From the NCBI GenBank assembly GCA_014730275.1, contig WJIL01000103.1, forward strand, positions 1 to 64,000: a DNA stretch of 64,000 nt, written 5' to 3'. This DNA is from Candidatus Lokiarchaeota archaeon. Its GTDB lineage: Archaea > Asgardarchaeota > Thorarchaeia > Thorarchaeales > Thorarchaeaceae. Under the pieces are notes generated by a model. It worked only from the letters and a program-made list of their open reading frames with translations, did no database searches and was not told the origin of the DNA. How positions within the stretch are numbered: position 1 is the first letter of the stretch; each line of letters opens with the position of its first letter. Position numbers and translations under genes: made by a program. Shown here piece after piece: positions 60,315 to 64,000 of the stretch.

Positions 60315-63300
60315 TTGCACGCTAAATCTGAAATTCGACGGTTTGTAATCTTATTTGTCCCCATACTGCTTACAGCTGGGCTATTTCTCCCACATTTTCG
60401 TGGTTTGTTGAATTACTCTCAGAACTGGTCAGAAGAAGAACAACCATTGCAGAGTGATTCTGATGTCCCTACTACCTTTGATTCTACTAATACGGCAGCA
60501 GATGGTGAGACTTTGGAAGGCATCCTTGACCCTGTACTGGTAGAACAAGCCGGTTACTATTCCAGTAGTAACCAAACGGGGAGGACTGATACTGGTGTTG
60601 GCACTTCTCAGAATCTTACAATTGATGAGCAAAACCAATGGATAGGCAGCAGGGCCGAGCTAGACGTATATTCCTTGAATAGGCTTTACGTACGGAACGG
60701 TTCATTCAATGATGGAATTGCTGGAAAAAATCAGAATCCTCCACCAACCGATTACTACCCGTATGGGTGGACAGCAAATAGTGATGATGGGGGGACGCAA
60801 GAGAATCAATTTGCAGCGTACGAGCAGCAGTCGGATCCTTACGTAACCGTTGAAAACCAAGCTGTAGAAGGTGGCCTCTTTTCAGACTACTATGATCACA
60901 ACACAGGAACGTATGTGGTTTGGCGTCAAACGGTAGAGAATGCTCCATTTACTACGGATTTCATCTTTTCTTTCAACTATCTCTACTTCAGTGGGCCATT
61001 GTACCGAACAGGTGGCGATGATCCGGGTGGAGATGCATGGTTAACCATTGCAGTTGATGGTTCTATTGTTTGGAATCAGAGCCTATTGTCTCTTGGGAGC
61101 AGAAACACTTGGTACAATACAGGTGACGTACAATTGAGTCTTCCTTCTGTGGGTGACTCTTTCACATTCTCTATTGGTCTCTATATCGCTGATGGAATGC
61201 GTCTCTACTCAAATCGTGACTACGATAATGATGGCGTCAATGATGGAACAGGAAATGCTGCTTCAATCATTGCACACTTGGATGATGTTAGTCTTATTGG
61301 GAGTGCCCCTCCAAGCTTTGAATCAGTTGAGCTACAGTTCAGAGCAGGAACCCAAACAACCGACATTAACGGCGTAAATGGAGTTGGAAACGCCACAATC
61401 ATCAACAGCAATTTCTGGACTTCTGATCCGCTTGAAGTTGAAATTCTATCAAATACCAGCGTGGAAGTTCAGTATCGTAGCAGGCTCCTCTCTCATAGAT
61501 TCATCAACTCAAGTTGGTCAACGGATGAATCAAAACCTGGAGTTGCCTTTTCTGTTCTTTCTGGTGAAAGCCCTGAGATGACATTATTTGCCTATGTCGG
61601 GTTAGTAGACCCTTACGAAGATTTCTATGTCAATTTCATATATCCTGAAGACTGGAACAATGCTACCGTTCTCAATCCATTTCTTTCTGATGTGACTTCT
61701 GATACCACTTCATCTGAGGGACTGCTTACCATTCCCACCGAGCTCCTTTCAGTTCTGGGTTGGTGGAAAATTTCGTTTGAATCTCCAAATTATTTACAGC
61801 AGAAAGAAGTTGAGATGTTCAATGAGGATTCTTGGACTTCAACGACAATGCTTAGACCAAGCAATACAAGTCGAGTATCTGTCGAGATTGGTTCATCCAG
61901 CTCCGCCCCGATTCTTTCTTCTGAGGTAAATGTGACTTGGTTCCAACCGAATGGCACTATGTGGTCGGAGCAACAGATTCTGAATCTTACGGGGCGTATC
62001 GGTTCGACATCGCCTTTATTGTTTGGCCCTTTGAATACGTCAGCTGGTTTATGGACTGTCACTATTGCATGGACAAATGGGACAGAAGTGGCCTATGGCA
62101 CAACCGATTTCGATTTCTATCGGACAGCAACACTAGAGCCCATTTACGATTCCTTGTCGGCTGATTTTGGTGATGTCATTTCTAATTCTTTCCGTTACAA
62201 AGATGAAGAAACCGGAGAGGACTTACTGGAAACCGATGCAAGTCTCTCGGCCAATTGGTCAACAACTACCGTGATCCTTTCTCCCAACTTCGTCAGAAAC
62301 TGGTGGGAAGGCGACTTCGATACTGGGCTTGTTGGCGGCGGTACATTTCGAGTGTATGTTAACGCCTCAAAACCGTATTATGAGAATGTATCAGCCTCTT
62401 TTACGGTTGAGTCGACCTACGAGACAACTGCGGCAATAATAGCGCCAGCGACCGAAACCGTCGAAATCTATCCAAATGATACGATTCAAGTCACAGTGAA
62501 TTACACCCGTCAAAACGGTCTGGGGATTGAGGGCGGCAGTTTAGAGATTACATATACGAGTACAGAAGAGGGACTCAACTGGCACTCGGTTCAAGACTAC
62601 AATAATGGGAGTTACTCCATCTCCATCTTGGCGAATACTTCAGCAATATATACCATGACAGCTACCCTATCAAAGGCCGCTCATTATCCGGCATCTGACT
62701 CCTTTACTCTCATAGTCAATGAATTACCCACCCAGATTAGCCGGCTGAATGGCACTGCCGACACAGTTGAGTTTGGAAAATCGTACCATCTCTCCTTGAG
62801 ATACTCCAATGCCTCTGGCTATGGACTAGCAGGAGCCACGGTCAGTATTGTAGGTGTGAGTCCGTTTGGATTGAATGTGACAGAAATCCTCGACCGAGGA
62901 GAAGGATACTACTCGTTGCAACTCCTACCTGAATCAGCTGATTTATACACTATCCTGATTGAACTCAATATAAAGAACTACGAGTCACAAACAACCACTT
63001 TCTCATTGAATGTTGAAGAAATAGGCACAAGTCTTCTAGTTTCAGAAACAAGTTCAGCTGCTCCCGTGAATCAGTCATATACCCTTCAGCTTCAATATTT
63101 AGATAGTGATTCTGTGGGTCTCAATGGGGCACAGCTAGAACTCCTGAATCCCGACGATTATGTTTCACGTTCATCTTTCTTCGACTTAGGAGGAGGCTTC
63201 TACAACGTAACACTAAATTCGAGCGAAGTTGGAACCTATGATTTGCTTTTCAGGGCAAGCCTACCCAATTATCAGAACTCCTCTCAGTCATTCACCCTTG

Positions 63301-64000
63301 TAGTTACTGTCATACCCGCCCAAGTGCGCCTAGCCTGTGAAATTGCCTCTCTCAGTACACAACATGGTGAGACGGTTGAAGCATATGCATTCTATGAACG
63401 AACGGACATGGCTGTAAACATCACCGGGGCGACCATTAGTGTTTCACCTAGTGCGTCGATAGGACTGGATATTGTGGTGAATGACTACGGGAGCTACTAT
63501 GGCCTTGAACTGACCGGATATCAGTTGGGTTCTTGGCAGCTCACTATCACAGCCAACAAGTCGGATTATCAATCGGCGACTACATCCTTGATACTGGAGG
63601 TCGAAGCCATTGCAAGCAGTGTGGATATCGTAAATATCGATGGTCTGCCTGTTGAGAGGGGTTTGAATGAAAGCTTTGAAGTAAGGTTCTATTACTCTCG
63701 GGTGAATGGATCCGGAATACCTGATGCCTTGGTGAATCTAAGCTATTCTAGTGATACCAGAGGTTTGAATTGGTCACTTCCAGTGGACTATGGGAACGGA
63801 ACATACTCAATCTCTGTCAGGATCAATATAGCTTCAACATATTCTGTCAATGTTATCAGCAGCAAACAGTTCTACACTACTTCCTTTGATTCTTTCACGA
63901 CTGTTGTCAATGAAATCAATACCGAGATTTCCATACTGAATGGTACCACAGGTAAAGCTCGTTTCGGAGAATCTTTCAATCTCGCACTTATGTACACAAA
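60315..64000 (+). CDS. Third Ig-repeat surface receptor of the family (partial, runs off the window)
   Basis: The frame is open from here to the end of the window (about 1228 residues). TTG 60315 has GAGG seven bases upstream; TTG 60309 is the alternative that aligns with the start of the paralogue at 50276. After a signal segment (FVILFVPILLTAGLFLP) follow LEGILDPVLVEQAGYYSSS, corresponding to EGILNPADVEQSGFISTGF in the others, YYPYGWTANS, NWWEGDFDTGLVGGG and a chain of Ig-like modules ending in SFTLIVNE-like phrases. The membrane helix and the longin-like tail would lie beyond the window. It is the most divergent of the three and on the opposite strand. Confidence 0.85.
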   Translation, partial: MHAKSEIRRFVILFVPILLTAGLFLPHFRGLLNYSQNWSEEEQPLQSDSDVPTTFDSTNTAADGETLEGILDPVLVEQAGYYSSSNQTGRTDTGVGTSQNLTIDEQNQWIGSRAELDVYSLNRLYVRNGSFNDGIAGKNQNPPPTDYYPYGWTANSDDGGTQENQFAAYEQQSDPYVTVENQAVEGGLFSDYYDHNTGTYVVWRQTVENAPFTTDFIFSFNYLYFSGPLYRTGGDDPGGDAWLTIAVDGSIVWNQSLLSLGSRNTWYNTGDVQLSLPSVGDSFTFSIGLYIADGMRLYSNRDYDNDGVNDGTGNAASIIAHLDDVSLIGSAPPSFESVELQFRAGTQTTDINGVNGVGNATIINSNFWTSDPLEVEILSNTSVEVQYRSRLLSHRFINSSWSTDESKPGVAFSVLSGESPEMTLFAYVGLVDPYEDFYVNFIYPEDWNNATVLNPFLSDVTSDTTSSEGLLTIPTELLSVLGWWKISFESPNYLQQKEVEMFNEDSWTSTTMLRPSNTSRVSVEIGSSSSAPILSSEVNVTWFQPNGTMWSEQQILNLTGRIGSTSPLLFGPLNTSAGLWTVTIAWTNGTEVAYGTTDFDFYRTATLEPIYDSLSADFGDVISNSFRYKDEETGEDLLETDASLSANWSTTTVILSPNFVRNWWEGDFDTGLVGGGTFRVYVNASKPYYENVSASFTVESTYETTAAIIAPATETVEIYPNDTIQVTVNYTRQNGLGIEGGSLEITYTSTEEGLNWHSVQDYNNGSYSISILANTSAIYTMTATLSKAAHYPASDSFTLIVNELPTQISRLNGTADTVEFGKSYHLSLRYSNASGYGLAGATVSIVGVSPFGLNVTEILDRGEGYYSLQLLPESADLYTILIELNIKNYESQTTTFSLNVEEIGTSLLVSETSSAAPVNQSYTLQLQYLDSDSVGLNGAQLELLNPDDYVSRSSFFDLGGGFYNVTLNSSEVGTYDLLFRASLPNYQNSSQSFTLVVTVIPAQVRLACEIASLSTQHGETVEAYAFYERTDMAVNITGATISVSPSASIGLDIVVNDYGSYYGLELTGYQLGSWQLTITANKSDYQSATTSLILEVEAIASSVDIVNIDGLPVERGLNESFEVRFYYSRVNGSGIPDALVNLSYSSDTRGLNWSLPVDYGNGTYSISVRINIASTYSVNVISSKQFYTTSFDSFTTVVNEINTEISILNGTTGKARFGESFNLALMYT

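Overview
The window looks like a chromosomal segment of an archaeon, most likely an Asgard archaeon of the Thorarchaeota type. Pointers are Ras/Rab- and Arf-like small GTPases (one fused to a longin-like domain), very large secreted proteins built of Ig-like modules, archaeal HTH and CARF regulators, CopB-type and ABC-2 transporters, TATA-like elements 25-60 bases before genes, GGAGG-type ribosome binding sites and many GTG/TTG starts. The lineage is an inference from gene content. No rRNA, tRNA or CRISPR array was seen.

Bases 1-27,000 are a mosaic accessory region: a five-gene ABC-2 transporter operon with a duplicated permease/accessory pair, several secreted proteins (a transglutaminase-like protein, an HEFGH metalloprotease, small exported proteins), two VapBC-like toxin-antitoxin pairs, a Fur/PerR-type regulator divergent from a Dps-like ferritin, a divergent HTH regulator pair, a DUF362 protein next to a nitroreductase, a longin-Arf-like GTPase and an M20 amidohydrolase. 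These gene blocks are punctuated by a dispersed repeat of about 140 bp. Twelve full or partial copies lie here and one fragment lies at 51.6 kb; every copy reads on the + strand. The longest copies have inverted ends (TCAGCTC ... GAGCTGA), and one copy sits between two convergent genes that both look cut short.

Bases 27,000-39,300 hold an orphan CARF-winged-helix regulator with two inverted repeats and a tiny ORF upstream, a double-HTH protein, a membrane-anchored protein with tandem winged-helix-like segments followed by TPRs, a decayed and two intact beta-helix surface proteins, a frameshifted small membrane protein gene and a CopB-type P1B ATPase.

Bases 39,400-51,600 hold the most interesting locus: two tandem paralogous giant surface proteins (1964 and 1566 residues). 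Each has an N-terminal signal, extracellular Ig-like modules, one transmembrane helix and a cytoplasmic tail that looks longin/roadblock-like. They are divergent from a Ras/Rab-like GTPase with a C-terminal coiled coil. A third family member starts at 60.3 kb on the other strand and runs off the window. I suggest a surface-receptor-to-GTPase signalling or cytoskeletal anchoring system; this is inference.

Bases 51,700-60,100 carry an ArsR-like regulator, an Fe-S protein, a class II glutamine amidotransferase, an SDR oxidoreductase and a four-gene 2-oxoacid dehydrogenase operon (E1alpha, E1beta, E2, E3).
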